A stretch of 64,000 nt of DNA from DASCOT01 sp965197275 (GCA_965197275.1 CBDAMQ010000023.1:124001-188000); one strand, 5' to 3'; numbered from the stretch's first letter, positions 1 through 8,451 are shown. Notes: generated by a model from the letters alone, not told the origin. Numbers and translations are program-made.

Positions 1-59
1 TGGCTGGCAACCACAGGAACAGTCACGGCGACCAGGGCCAGGAGCGCGTGAGGCCTCAC
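1..59 (-). CDS. N-terminus of a secreted protein, cut by the window edge
   Basis: Only the first 19 codons lie in the window. A GTG start at 59 overlaps the TGA of the upstream dihaem cytochrome in a GTGA arrangement, which indicates translational coupling. The translation starts M-R-P-H and runs into a hydrophobic stretch rich in Ala, Leu and Val, ending near V-V-A-S, so it reads as a Sec signal peptide. Function cannot be read. A partner enzyme for the cytochrome, such as a quinoprotein or flavoprotein dehydrogenase, is a guess from context only. Confidence 0.6.
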   Translation of the reverse strand, partial: MRPHALLALVAVTVPVVAS

Positions 60-865
60 GGTCGCGCCTCTGTTGTTCGCAACGAGAACAGGTAGGCCAC
101 CAGATCATCCAGCTCGGCCGGGGTTAGCTCGCCTTCGTAGCTCGGCATGGTAGAAGTCTCGATGCGCTCGCTGTGGCGCAGATCGCGCTTCGCGAACGAC
201 CAGAGGTTCTCGTCACCGTCGATGATGCGCACGGAATACGTATCCTCGTTCATGCGCAGCCCTTCGACACGCGTGCCATCTTCGTGGGTAACCCGCATCG
301 ACCACCAGCGCGGCCCTACCTCTGCGTGCGGCTGCAGCAGGTCGGCCATGAGGGCGTCCGGTGCGCGTCGCTGGCCGACACCGGTGAGGTCGGGCCCCAG
401 CCGCCCCCCGGCGCCCTCGACCATGTGGCAACTCTCGCAAGCACCCTTGCCGCGATAGACGGCCTCACCCGCGGACGGATCGCCGGGCAGCGTGATGTCC
501 TCCGGCGCCTGGTTCAGCGCTTGCAGATACGCCACCAGCTGCCAGACAGACCTTTCCGAGCCGCTGCGATGAATCGGTGGCATCGCGGTACCGGGGACTC
601 CATCGGCGACAATCCGAAACAGACCTTCATCGCCATGCGTCAGAATCCGTCCGGTCGTCAGATCGGGCCCCCGACCGCCCTTTGCGTCGTAGCCGTGGCA
701 CCTACCGCAATGCACCAGGAACAGGCTTTCGCCGACAGCAACATCACCCAGGCCGTTGAACGGATTGCTGTGGGCCTGGGCCGCGACGTTTGTGGCCGTG
801 GCGGCGAGTAGCACGCCGGCCACGGGCGCTACCCATCCGCGACGATGGTGTCGGGTGCGGAACAT
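56..865 (-). CDS. secreted dihaem cytochrome c
   Basis: 269 aa. Two CXXCH haem c sites are visible, C53-G-R-C-H57 and C143-E-S-C-H147. Each is followed by a GP-D-L-T type loop, and M95 in the T-A-M-P-P segment is a possible axial ligand of the first haem. Residues about 10-30 form a signal peptide ending A-A-Q-A, so the protein is periplasmic. I chose the ATG at 865 because the open frame upstream (to 943) would put about 26 charged residues before the signal peptide. The C-terminal part, with an S-T-M-P-S-Y segment and an E-L-D-D-L-V-A-Y-L helix, fits a cytochrome c fold. It probably takes electrons from a periplasmic dehydrogenase, perhaps the coupled gene downstream. Confidence 0.85.
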   Translation of the reverse strand: MFRTRHHRRGWVAPVAGVLLAATATNVAAQAHSNPFNGLGDVAVGESLFLVHCGRCHGYDAKGGRGPDLTTGRILTHGDEGLFRIVADGVPGTAMPPIHRSGSERSVWQLVAYLQALNQAPEDITLPGDPSAGEAVYRGKGACESCHMVEGAGGRLGPDLTGVGQRRAPDALMADLLQPHAEVGPRWWSMRVTHEDGTRVEGLRMNEDTYSVRIIDGDENLWSFAKRDLRHSERIETSTMPSYEGELTPAELDDLVAYLFSLRTTEARP

Positions 866-978
866 GGTCAGATTGGAGCACAGGAGCGCTGGTTCCTCCA
901 CCTGTCTGTGGACTACAGGCAAACGCCGTGTTTCGATAGCCAAGCTCGTGAACTGGGCACCGCGCCGGAGGAACCTCG

Positions 979-2226
979 ATGAGAAAAGCTCTGCTGGTCG
1001 CCGTCGTTTCCCTGCTCTTGATCGGCGGCTGGACGACGCTCCCGGCTTCGGGCTCTATGCCGCAAGAAGGCGTGCCCAGCTGGACCGACGACATCGGCCC
1101 TCTCATGGCTGCCAACTGCATGAGTTGCCACCGACCCGGACAGGTGGCCCCCATGTCGTTGCTGTCGTACGACGACGTGGTGCCCTGGGCACGGTCGATC
1201 CGCATGGTCGTGGGCGAGCGCATCATGCCGCCGTGGCACGCTGATCCGCAGTGGGGCCATTTCGTCAACGACCGCCGGCTGTCCGAGGACGAGATCGGGA
1301 CCATGATGGCGTGGATCGAGGCCGGGACTCCGCGCGGTGACGGCACGTTCACCGCGCCGACCTATGTGGACGGCGACTGGTCTCTCGCCGCCTCGGAGGG
1401 GCCGCCCGACTATGTCTTCGAGATGGACGAAGAGTGGCAGATGCCGGCGGCCGGACCGGACATCTACCAGCACGTCTACATCTCCACCACCCACACCGAG
1501 GACATCTGGTTGCGCGGGTTGGAGGCGAGGGGCAATTCGCGCATCGTCCACCACATCGACATCATGGCCGAGCATCCGGACGAGAGCCGCGCGCTGTTGG
1601 GGATCGATCTTCCGGGGAAGCCGCCGGATTTCTTCCCGGAAGGCAACGCCATACTGTTTCCGGCCGGAGCACAGCTGCGGCTGACGATGCACTACCACCC
1701 CAACGGCGAGCCGCAGACGAATCGCACTCGCGTCGGCGTCTGGCTGGCCCGATCTCCGGTCCAGTACCAGGTCATCGGCGACCTGGTCACCGACCAGACG
1801 TTCGAGATCCCGCCGTACGAGCCGAACTACGAACACAGGGCGGAAAAGGTGTTCGAGGAGGAGGCCGACCTGCTAGTGCTCAACCCGCACATGCACTATC
1901 GGGGGACGGATTTCATGTTTCAGCTGGTCCACCCGGACGGGCGCGAGGAGACCCTCCTGTACGTGCCCAACTACAACATCTACTGGCAGATGGTCTACAA
2001 GCTGACGGAGCCCATTCACCTGGCCAAGGGAGCCAAGCTGCGCACGATCGGGCACTTCGACAACTCCGCCAACAACCCCTGGAACCCGAACCCCAGCGTG
2101 CGGGTGATCTACGGCATGGACTCGCGTGACGAGATGTTCGAGGGTTGGCTGCACTATCGCCGCAAGCTGGAAAAGCCGGTGATGCCGTCGTACGGCGAGC
2201 TCACCACCGACGGCGGGGCGCGCTAG
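979..2226 (+). CDS. cytochrome c fused to PHM-like copper monooxygenase fold (copy A)
   Basis: 415 aa with a signal peptide (residues 1-25) and a GGAGG site just before the ATG. Residues 30-115 hold one haem site, C47-M-S-C-H51, with M59 as possible axial ligand. Residues about 140-400 resemble copper type II ascorbate-dependent monooxygenases of the PHM/DBH class. The usual copper ligands can be placed: H191-H192, H238/H240 in M-H-Y-H, H304 and H306 in H-M-H-Y-R-G, and M386 in D-S-R-D-E-M. Known PHM enzymes hydroxylate C-H bonds with an external reductant; here a fused haem could deliver electrons, which is inference. It overlaps the next gene by one base (TAGTG). It is a close paralogue of 2951-4195. 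The substrate is unknown. Confidence 0.8.
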   Translation: MRKALLVAVVSLLLIGGWTTLPASGSMPQEGVPSWTDDIGPLMAANCMSCHRPGQVAPMSLLSYDDVVPWARSIRMVVGERIMPPWHADPQWGHFVNDRRLSEDEIGTMMAWIEAGTPRGDGTFTAPTYVDGDWSLAASEGPPDYVFEMDEEWQMPAAGPDIYQHVYISTTHTEDIWLRGLEARGNSRIVHHIDIMAEHPDESRALLGIDLPGKPPDFFPEGNAILFPAGAQLRLTMHYHPNGEPQTNRTRVGVWLARSPVQYQVIGDLVTDQTFEIPPYEPNYEHRAEKVFEEEADLLVLNPHMHYRGTDFMFQLVHPDGREETLLYVPNYNIYWQMVYKLTEPIHLAKGAKLRTIGHFDNSANNPWNPNPSVRVIYGMDSRDEMFEGWLHYRRKLEKPVMPSYGELTTDGGAR

Positions 2227-2951
2227 TGACCCGACGCTTCGGCTCCTGGACACTCTGCTCATGGCCGAAGATCAGAGTTTCTGGCGCACTCCTCCTCGCG
2301 CTCAGCCTGGGAGTTTCGGGTGCGGGGTGTAGCCGCGAACCCGCGCCGGATCCGGTCGGGGTGTGGAATCTGAAGTTCGGCGATCAGAGCCAGGCGTCGA
2401 CCGGCAGGATTCCCACCTCGTTGCTCCAGGTGGAGGAGGTCGACGGGGAGCTCGAGGCACAGCTCACCTCGATCCGCGATCGCTTCCTTCCGGTCGACGA
2501 GTTTGTTGTCGAGGGCACCGCCATGAGCTTCGCTTTTGGCGCCTACGAGTACGACCTCGAGTTCGACGGCGATCTGATCACCGGAACCGTCGTCAGCCCG
2601 CGTGGTACCGAGCAGGTCAACGGTCGCCGACAGGTCGAGACGATGATGTACAACCGCCCGGAGGAGTTCCGCACTTCCCGCGACGGGGTCATTGGCCACC
2701 GAGTCGATCTGGCGCCCCCGGACGACGAGGCGGATCCGGCGGGTTGGGTGCTCAGTCGGGTGCAGGCTCCCAAAGACCTGGCGCTGATCGTCTTTCTGCG
2801 CAATTACAAGACGGCCGTCCCCTTCGTCAATGCCGAGGATTTCGAAGAGCAGCTCAGAGCCCACGCCGGCCAGCACGTCGACATCACGGCTGTCTGGGAG
2901 GGGGAAGAGCTTCGCCTGGAGAGCATCGGGCCAGCGGAGGGAGAGGACTGA
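2226..2951 (+). CDS. lipoprotein of unknown function, partner of monooxygenase copy A
   Basis: 241 aa from a GTG that shares its G with the TAG stop of the monooxygenase gene, so the two are translationally coupled. A hydrophobic segment is followed by S-G-A-G-C-S, a plausible though not ideal lipobox with Cys near residue 35. The mature part starts with a P-V-G-V-W-N-L-K-F-G motif, as in small beta-barrel lipoproteins that bind hydrophobic or redox ligands, but I do not recognise the family. It is followed by G-A-Y-E-Y-D-L and an F-R-T-S-R motif, all shared with the paralogue at 4208-4903. It overlaps the next start by one base (TGATG). Obligate pairing with a cytochrome/PHM protein suggests an accessory or anchoring role. 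Confidence 0.7.
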   Translation: MTRRFGSWTLCSWPKIRVSGALLLALSLGVSGAGCSREPAPDPVGVWNLKFGDQSQASTGRIPTSLLQVEEVDGELEAQLTSIRDRFLPVDEFVVEGTAMSFAFGAYEYDLEFDGDLITGTVVSPRGTEQVNGRRQVETMMYNRPEEFRTSRDGVIGHRVDLAPPDDEADPAGWVLSRVQAPKDLALIVFLRNYKTAVPFVNAEDFEEQLRAHAGQHVDITAVWEGEELRLESIGPAEGED

Positions 2952-4195
2952 TGCGAAAGGCAATCATCGTCGGCGCGGTGGCCCTGGCTCTGATCGGAAG
3001 CTGGAGCACACGGTCGGCCGCGAGCGCGTCGCCGCAAGAACCGGTGCCCACCTGGACCGACGACGTTGCTCCGCTGATGGCGGTCAACTGCATGGGTTGC
3101 CACCGGCCGGGCGAGGTATCGCCCATGTCGCTGTTGACCTACGACGACGTCGTGCCGTGGGCTCGGTCGATCCGCATGGTGGTGCGCGAGCGCATCATGC
3201 CCCCGTGGCATGCGGATCCGCAGTACGGTCACTTCGCCAATGAGCGGCGGCTCACAGACGACGAGATCGGCACGCTCGTCGATTGGGTCGAAGCCGGGAC
3301 ACCCCGTGGGAGCGGCTCGTTCACGCCGCCGACGTTCCCGACAGGTTGGGCGCTCGATTCCGAGCTGGGGCCTCCCGACTACATCTTCGAGCTGGAGGAG
3401 GACTTCGTCGTTCCGGCGTCCGGTCCGGACATCATCCACCACGTGATGACCTCCACCACGCACACAGAGGACATCTGGATCCGGGCGATCGAGGCACGCG
3501 GCAATTCCAGGGTGGTGCATCACATCAATGTCGATGCCTACTGGCCCGATGGCACCTGGGACGGACTTGCGCTGGCGGTGCCGGGCAGACAGCCGGATCT
3601 GTTCCCGGACGGGAGCGCGCACCGGCTCCCGGTCGGTTCAGAGTTCCGCGTCGAGATGCACTACCACCCGAACGGCGAGGAACAGGTCGATCGCACCAAG
3701 GTCGGCGTCTGGCTGGCCCGATCACCGATCGAGTACGAGATCCGCGGCAGCTTGGTCACCGATCAGAGCTTCGAGATTCCGCCGCACGAGCCCAACTACG
3801 AGAGCGTCGCCGAACAGGAGTTCGACGAGGACGTCGAGCTGCTGCTCATGACCCCGCACATGCACTATCGCGGCAAGGACATGAAGTTCCAGGCCATCCA
3901 TTCGGATGGCACCGAGGAGACCCTTCTGTTCGTGCCCCAGTACAACATGTACTGGCAGATTGCCTACGTGTTGGCGAACCCGACCCAGCTGACCAAGGGA
4001 TCGAAGCTCCGGGTCACGTCGCACTTCGACAACTCGGACAGCAACCCCTGGAACCCGAACCCCAACCTGAAAGTCATCTGGGGGATGGACTCGCGCGACG
4101 AGATGATGGAGGGCTGGATCCACTACCGATACAAGCTGGACAAGCCGGTCGTTCCCTCCTACGAGGGTGACATCACCGACAGTGGCGGCGGTTAG
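2951..4195 (+). CDS. cytochrome c fused to PHM-like copper monooxygenase fold (copy B)
   Basis: 414 aa. The open frame extends far upstream, but the ATG at 2951 is the start: it follows a TGATG overlap and begins a signal peptide with the same M-R-K as copy A. The haem site is C47-M-G-C-H51 with the same P-M-S-L-L and E-R-I-M-P-P-W-H-A-D-P motifs. The copper ligands are conserved: V-V-H-H-I, M-H-Y-H-P-N-G, H-M-H-Y-R-G and D-S-R-D-E-M. A run of identical motifs with copy A marks a duplication. Divergence is highest around residues 125-165, which may reflect a different substrate. It sits in a five-gene cluster leading into the gluconate-dehydrogenase-like pair. Confidence 0.8.
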   Translation: MRKAIIVGAVALALIGSWSTRSAASASPQEPVPTWTDDVAPLMAVNCMGCHRPGEVSPMSLLTYDDVVPWARSIRMVVRERIMPPWHADPQYGHFANERRLTDDEIGTLVDWVEAGTPRGSGSFTPPTFPTGWALDSELGPPDYIFELEEDFVVPASGPDIIHHVMTSTTHTEDIWIRAIEARGNSRVVHHINVDAYWPDGTWDGLALAVPGRQPDLFPDGSAHRLPVGSEFRVEMHYHPNGEEQVDRTKVGVWLARSPIEYEIRGSLVTDQSFEIPPHEPNYESVAEQEFDEDVELLLMTPHMHYRGKDMKFQAIHSDGTEETLLFVPQYNMYWQIAYVLANPTQLTKGSKLRVTSHFDNSDSNPWNPNPNLKVIWGMDSRDEMMEGWIHYRYKLDKPVVPSYEGDITDSGGG

Positions 4196-4207
4196 GTCCG
4201 TCCCGGA

Positions 4208-4903
4208 ATGGTGACTGGCAAGGCTCGCTGTCTGTTGCTCGCAGGCGGCTTCGTGCTCGCGATGGGAATCGGCGCCGGGTGTGCGCCGGTCGCCCAGCAA
4301 GACCCTGTGGGGATCTGGAACCTGAAGTTCGGCGAGCAGAGCCAGCGGGCGACCGGCAGGATTCGCACCGTGCTGCTGCGTTTGGAGGAATCAGACGGCG
4401 CGCTTGATGGACAGCTCACCACGGTCCGCGACACCTTTCTTCCGGTAGATGGTTTGCGGCGCGACGGCGCCGGCATCAGCTTCGGATTCGGCGCCTACGA
4501 GTACGACCTCGAGATCGACGGCGATCAGCTCAGCGGCACCGTTGTCAGCCCGCTCGGCAGCCAAAAGGTCAACGGTTTTCGACAGGGCGAGGGCCTCTTG
4601 TACAACCGACCCGAGGAGTTCCGCACCTCACGTCAGGGGTTGATTGGGCATCGCGTCGAGCTGGCACCGCCCGAGAATGAGGCCGATGCGGCGGCTTGGG
4701 TACTCAGCAGGGTGCAGGCTGCCGAAGACCTGGCGCTAATCGTCCCGCTGCGGAATCACACCGCCGTCATAGGGTTTGTCAACGCCGAGGATTTCGAGGA
4801 GGAGCTCAGGGCGCACGCCGGCCGGCAAGTGGAGGTGACCGCCGTCTGGGTGGGCGAGCAGCTCCGTCTCGAGCGCATCGCCGCGGCGCACGCGGAACAC
4901 TGA
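4208..4903 (+). CDS. lipoprotein of unknown function, partner of monooxygenase copy B
   Basis: 231 aa starting 12 bases after copy B. The signal peptide ends in G-I-G-A-G-C-A, a lipobox-like site near residue 25. The mature protein repeats the pattern of the lipoprotein at 2226-2951: P-V-G-I-W-N-L-K-F-G-E-Q, an F-L-P-V-D segment, G-A-Y-E-Y-D-L-E, Y-N-R-P-E-E-F-R-T-S-R, and F-V-N-A-E-D-F-E-E near the end. The family is not recognised. It is predicted to be membrane-anchored facing the periplasm, where it would meet the exported monooxygenase. Confidence 0.7.
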   Translation: MVTGKARCLLLAGGFVLAMGIGAGCAPVAQQDPVGIWNLKFGEQSQRATGRIRTVLLRLEESDGALDGQLTTVRDTFLPVDGLRRDGAGISFGFGAYEYDLEIDGDQLSGTVVSPLGSQKVNGFRQGEGLLYNRPEEFRTSRQGLIGHRVELAPPENEADAAAWVLSRVQAAEDLALIVPLRNHTAVIGFVNAEDFEEELRAHAGRQVEVTAVWVGEQLRLERIAAAHAEH

Positions 4904-4937
4904 AGCTCACAGACAAGACTGCAGTCGGAGAACGTCG

Positions 4938-5609
4938 ATGAGGATCAGGGAGTTCATCCGGGCGCTCGCTGCCGGCAGAGGCGTGTCGCGGCGCGAGCTA
5001 CTCAAGCGCGCCGGGATCGTCGGTGCGACGGCGACGCTGCCGACGCTGCCCTCGATCGGGGGCTCCGTGCGTACGCAGGGTGCCTTCGATACCCTCACCG
5101 CGGCGGAGTCCGCAGTGCTGGAGGCGGTCGTGGCGCGGTTGATTCCCACCGACGACAGCGGACCCGGTGCCACCGAGGCAGGGGCGGCGCGTTACATCGA
5201 CCGCGGGCTGTCCGGCGCCCTCGCGTCGTATCGCGAGGCCTACTCGGTAGGCTTGGCGGCAGTGGACGGATATGCCGAGACCAGCCGCGGCGCGCGCTTC
5301 GCTCTACTGTCAGCGGACGATCAGGACGACGTCCTGAGCGACATGGAGCAAGGTGCCGCCACCGGGTTCGACCCGAGCTCGGCAGCTTTCTTCGGGCTGC
5401 TACGGTCGCACACGATCGAGGGCACCTTCTGCGACCCGCACTACGGTGGCAATCGCGACCTAGTCGGCTGGGAGTTGATCGGCTACCCCGGCGTGCGCGT
5501 CGTGGTTACCGATTCGCAACAGCGGATGGACGCGAACGTTGAGTCGAGTGGACGCTCGGCGTACGACTATCGGGCGTTTTCTACCCCGGGTGGTGGCCGT
5601 GACCGTTGA
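4938..5609 (+). CDS. gluconate 2-dehydrogenase subunit 3 family protein
   Basis: 223 aa. The N-terminus has a twin-arginine-like motif (S-R-R-E-L-L-K) followed by a short hydrophobic stretch, so export by Tat is likely. The body begins with F-D-T-L-T-A-A-E and contains A-V-V-A-R-L-I-P-T-D, G-A-A-R-Y-I-D, F-F-G-L-L-R-S-H-T and G-T-F-C-D-P-H-Y-G-G-N motifs. These are typical of the small subunit of membrane-bound FAD sugar and alcohol dehydrogenases. In this family the small subunit helps fold and co-export the cofactor-loaded flavoprotein. The next gene encodes that flavoprotein and overlaps it by 11 bases, which fits. Confidence 0.85.
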   Translation: MRIREFIRALAAGRGVSRRELLKRAGIVGATATLPTLPSIGGSVRTQGAFDTLTAAESAVLEAVVARLIPTDDSGPGATEAGAARYIDRGLSGALASYREAYSVGLAAVDGYAETSRGARFALLSADDQDDVLSDMEQGAATGFDPSSAAFFGLLRSHTIEGTFCDPHYGGNRDLVGWELIGYPGVRVVVTDSQQRMDANVESSGRSAYDYRAFSTPGGGRDR

Positions 5610-7302
5610 GCTGAAGAAGACCGACGTGGTCATCGTCGGCCTCGGCGCTGTTGGAGGCGTGGCCGCACTGCCGCTCGCGGAGGCCGGGCTCGAAGTCATC
5701 GGGCTGGAAGCCGGAGACTGGATGGGTCCGCCCGACTTCGCCCCCGACGAGCTGCAGCACCGGCGCGGTTGGCCACGCGCGGTGCAGAAGGCCAACCGCG
5801 AGGTACCGGTGCACCGACCGAACGCCTCGGCCCCCGAGTCGCAACGGTACTCCGTCCACCCGATGATGAACGCCGTCGGCGGTACCTCGCTGCACTACTG
5901 GGCGCAGAGCTGGCGCCTCAACCCGTGGGACTTCAAGGTCGTCAGCGAGACTACTCGGCGCTACGGCGCCGGGCGCATCCCGGCGGGCTCCACGGTGGAG
6001 GACTGGCCGTTCGGATTGGAGGAGCTCGAGCCCTATTACGACCGCATCGAGTACGAGATCGGGATCTCGGGCAAGGCCGGCAACATCAATGGCGATCTCG
6101 ATCCCGACGGCAACATCTTCGAGGGGCCGCGCCGGCGTGAGTTTCCGATGCCTCCGCTCCGGGGCACCGGGTTTACCGATCTCATGTCCGGTGCCGCGAG
6201 TAGCCTCGGCTGGCATCCGTTCCCGGGCCCGGCAGCGATCAACTCGCGCCCATACCAGGACCGATCGGCCTGCGTCTATCACGGTTTCTGTAGCCGCGGT
6301 GGGTGTCACGTCAGCGCCAAGAACTCGACCGCGGTAACGACCATTCCCAGGGCAATGGACACCGGGAACCTGCAGGTCGTGCCGCGGGCTCACGTGCTGC
6401 GCATCGCCGAATCGGAGGACGGAGGTGCCCGCGGGGTTCAGTACGTCAAAGACGGCGAAACCTACTTTCAGCCAGCGTCAGTGGTGCTGCTCGCCAGCTT
6501 CACCTACGAGAACGTACGCCTCCTGCTGCTGTCGACGTCGGCCAAGTATCCGCACGGTTTGTCGAACAATGGCGGTCAGGTCGGCAGGCACTACATGAGC
6601 CACGCCATGTTCTCCGGGCTCGAGGCGCTCTTTCCGCACGATCTCAACACCTGGTATGGCCTGCCGGCTCAGGGGGTGGCGATCGACGACTGGGCCGATG
6701 ACAACTTCGACCACGATGAGCTCGATTTCATTGGCGGCGGCAACCTGTGGGTCCACACCGAGCGCAAGCCGATAAGCGCCGCGAGCATGAGCACGTTTGG
6801 CCGCGCGCCGCGCTGGGGCTCGGCCTGGAAGTCGTTCGTCAACGAGAACGCCGATCGCTCGAACCGGCCCTTTCTTCAAGCGACGACGCTGCCCTACGAG
6901 GACAACTACCTCGACCTCCATCCCAGCGTGGAGGACCCGCTCGGCGATCCCGTCTGTCGGATCACCGCCGACTTCAAGGACAACGAGAAAAAGCTCTTCG
7001 GCTTCCTTCAGGACAAGATGGCGCAGTGGTACATGGAAGCCGGAGCGGTGGAAATCACCAGGCGGTCGCTCGGCACCATGGGTCCGTCGGATCATGCCTA
7101 CGGCGGTACCCGCATGGGCGACAACCCCGCCACCAACGTCGTCGACCGCTGGGGCTTCTCGCACGAGGCCCCCAACCTCGGTGTGCTCGGAGCCTCTGTC
7201 ATGGGCACCAGCGGGGCTCGAAACCCGACGCTCACCGTACAGGCGCTCGCCTGGCGCGCCGCCGATCACCTGGTGGAGAACTGGGACTCGATCGCCAGAT
7301 GA
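5599..7302 (+). CDS. GMC-type FAD oxidoreductase (gluconate/alcohol dehydrogenase large subunit)
   Basis: About 567 aa. The Rossmann motif V-I-V-G-L-G-A-V-G-G follows within 20 residues of the chosen GTG at 5599. GTG codons at 5590 and 5593 and an ATG-like upstream extension from 5539 are alternatives. The C-terminal GMC domain includes S-D-H-A-Y-G-G-T-R-M-G and G-T-S-G-A-R-N-P-T-L-T, with the family's active-site His and Asn region. It has no signal of its own and would be exported with the Tat-bearing subunit 3 encoded just upstream. It likely oxidises a sugar, polyol or alcohol and passes electrons to a cytochrome c. No cytochrome subunit of the gluconate-dehydrogenase type is adjacent; the dihaem cytochrome at 56-865 is one candidate. 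Confidence 0.85.
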   Translation: MTVELKKTDVVIVGLGAVGGVAALPLAEAGLEVIGLEAGDWMGPPDFAPDELQHRRGWPRAVQKANREVPVHRPNASAPESQRYSVHPMMNAVGGTSLHYWAQSWRLNPWDFKVVSETTRRYGAGRIPAGSTVEDWPFGLEELEPYYDRIEYEIGISGKAGNINGDLDPDGNIFEGPRRREFPMPPLRGTGFTDLMSGAASSLGWHPFPGPAAINSRPYQDRSACVYHGFCSRGGCHVSAKNSTAVTTIPRAMDTGNLQVVPRAHVLRIAESEDGGARGVQYVKDGETYFQPASVVLLASFTYENVRLLLLSTSAKYPHGLSNNGGQVGRHYMSHAMFSGLEALFPHDLNTWYGLPAQGVAIDDWADDNFDHDELDFIGGGNLWVHTERKPISAASMSTFGRAPRWGSAWKSFVNENADRSNRPFLQATTLPYEDNYLDLHPSVEDPLGDPVCRITADFKDNEKKLFGFLQDKMAQWYMEAGAVEITRRSLGTMGPSDHAYGGTRMGDNPATNVVDRWGFSHEAPNLGVLGASVMGTSGARNPTLTVQALAWRAADHLVENWDSIAR

Positions 7303-7309
7303 GCGCGAC

Positions 7310-8230
7310 TTGAAGACCGCGTCCCTTTGGGCGGACGCGCGATGCACCCTCGGCGAAGGCATCACATGGTGCGAGGGCCGGCGCGCGTTGCTGTGGACGG
7401 ATATCCAGGAATCGCAGCTGTGGATGCAGGCGCCCGGGACCGATAGCGCACGCACCTGGTCGCTACCCGATCGACTCGGCTCTTTCGCCCTGTGCGAATC
7501 GGGCAAGCTGCTGCTCGGGCTTGCGAAGCAGCTCTGCCTCGCCGATATCGATGCGGGTCAAGACGCGGAAGTACCGGGTGGAGCAGAGACTCTGGGTATC
7601 ACACCGCTCGTTTCAGTCGAAGGCTCCCAGCCTTCGACACGCGTGAATGACGGCCGCACCGACCGCGCCGGCAACTTCGTATTCGGGACGCTGAACGAAG
7701 ATCGCGAGAAGGCGCCGCTCGGAGCCTTCTATCAGTTCTCCTGGGAACGGGGCCTACGCCGCTTGAGCTTGGGCGCGGTGGTGACTTCCAACAGCATCTG
7801 TTTCAGCCCGGACGGGAGCACGATGTACTACTGCGACACACGCGAGCGACGGATCATGCAGTGTGACTACAACGCCGACGAAGCCGGCGTGGCGAACGTT
7901 CGCGAGTTCGTCCGTTTCGAGACGAACCAGGGTTTCCCGGACGGTTCTGTCATAGATGCAGACGGATGCCTGTGGAACGCCGAGTGGCGTGGCGCCATAG
8001 TGCGACGATACACGCCACAGGGGAGCATCGATCGTGAAATTGCCGTGCCGGCGAAGAACCCGACGTGCGTGGCCTTCGGCGGACCTGACCTTGACCGGCT
8101 GTACATCACGTCGGCCCGGCAACAGATGAACGATGAAGAGCTGGCCCGGACGCCCGACGCGGGCGGCGTCTACCAGGTCGTTCCCGACGGCGTGCGAGGA
8201 CTGCCCGATCAAAACTTCAAGGACGGCTGA
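7310..8230 (+). CDS. SMP-30/gluconolactonase-like lactonase
   Basis: 306 aa from a TTG at 7310, chosen because the open frame upstream runs inside the GMC gene and the family usually starts shortly before its L-G-E-G-x-x-W motif. Here that motif is C-T-L-G-E-G-I-T-W. Further family marks are R-V-N-D-G-R-T-D-R-A-G, with the metal-binding Asn and Asp, S-N-S-I-C-F-S-P-D-G, and P-D-G-S-V-I-D-A-D-G, with the second Asp. The first metal ligand Glu lies in the L-G-E-G motif. Such enzymes open lactones, which a sugar dehydrogenase would produce, so the gene completes a plausible pathway with the two genes upstream. No signal peptide is visible, so it is probably cytoplasmic. Confidence 0.85.
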   Translation: MKTASLWADARCTLGEGITWCEGRRALLWTDIQESQLWMQAPGTDSARTWSLPDRLGSFALCESGKLLLGLAKQLCLADIDAGQDAEVPGGAETLGITPLVSVEGSQPSTRVNDGRTDRAGNFVFGTLNEDREKAPLGAFYQFSWERGLRRLSLGAVVTSNSICFSPDGSTMYYCDTRERRIMQCDYNADEAGVANVREFVRFETNQGFPDGSVIDADGCLWNAEWRGAIVRRYTPQGSIDREIAVPAKNPTCVAFGGPDLDRLYITSARQQMNDEELARTPDAGGVYQVVPDGVRGLPDQNFKDG

Positions 8231-8235
8231 GGCCG

Positions 8236-8255
8236 CGGGCGCGCTGGAGCGCCCG
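8236..8255 (+). terminator. short GC hairpin after the lactonase gene
   Basis: Perfect 7-bp arms CGGGCGC and GCGCCCG with a 6-base loop, five bases after the stop codon. There is no T tract, so it is at best a weak or Rho-assisted terminator. Confidence 0.35.
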
Positions 8256-8262
8256 AGAGCGG

Positions 8263-8425
8263 CTAGCGGATGACGATGATCTTCTCGTCCACCGGGCTCA
8301 GGTACTCCACCCCGCGGTTTGTGACGATGGCGTTGTCTTCGAAGCTGATCCTCACCCGCCGGTTCCATTCAGGGACCCATGTGTTGACGTAGTCGGTTGC
8401 CCGCTCGTTTGGTGAGAGCTGGCCA
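8263..8425 (-). pseudogene. relic of an M24 peptidase C-terminus
   Basis: On the minus strand the bases from about 8425 to a TAG at 8263-8265 translate to a segment with W-N-R-R-V-R-I-S-F-E-D-N-A-I-V and G-V-E-Y-L-S-P. This resembles the C-terminal strand pair of M24 (Xaa-Pro aminopeptidase-like) enzymes, where an E-D-x-x-x-V motif holds a metal ligand. No start codon or upstream domain is present: the frame runs into the PadR promoter. I read it as the leftover 3' end of a deleted gene. It is not a copy of either M24 gene elsewhere in the window, whose C-termini differ. Confidence 0.5.
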
Positions 8426-8428
8426 CAA

Positions 8429-8451
8429 TTTACTATACGGGGTATAGTAAA
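8429..8451. promoter_or_regulatory. perfect palindrome, probable PadR operator
   Basis: TTTACTATAC and GTATAGTAAA are exact reverse complements separated by GGG, 35 bases before the padR start. The AT-rich arms stand out in GC-rich surroundings and contain TATAC/GTATA, which could be part of a -10 box. Position and symmetry fit an autoregulatory PadR operator controlling padR and the permease. Confidence 0.7.

Larger units (their letters stand above)
979..4903 (+). repeat. tandem duplication of a two-gene module (monooxygenase + lipoprotein)
   Basis: The unit 979-2951 (cytochrome/PHM-like gene plus lipoprotein gene) is followed directly by a second, diverged unit 2951-4903 with the same order, orientation and signal types. 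Both proteins of each unit align over their whole length. The sequence shows this directly at the protein level. Divergence at many positions says the duplication is not recent. Confidence 0.85.

Noticed and set aside
173..811. Open frame of 212 codons on the plus strand opposite the dihaem cytochrome
   Set aside because: It is a shadow of the minus-strand cytochrome gene, whose two CXXCH motifs and signal peptide are convincing. The plus-strand product has no motif or signal.
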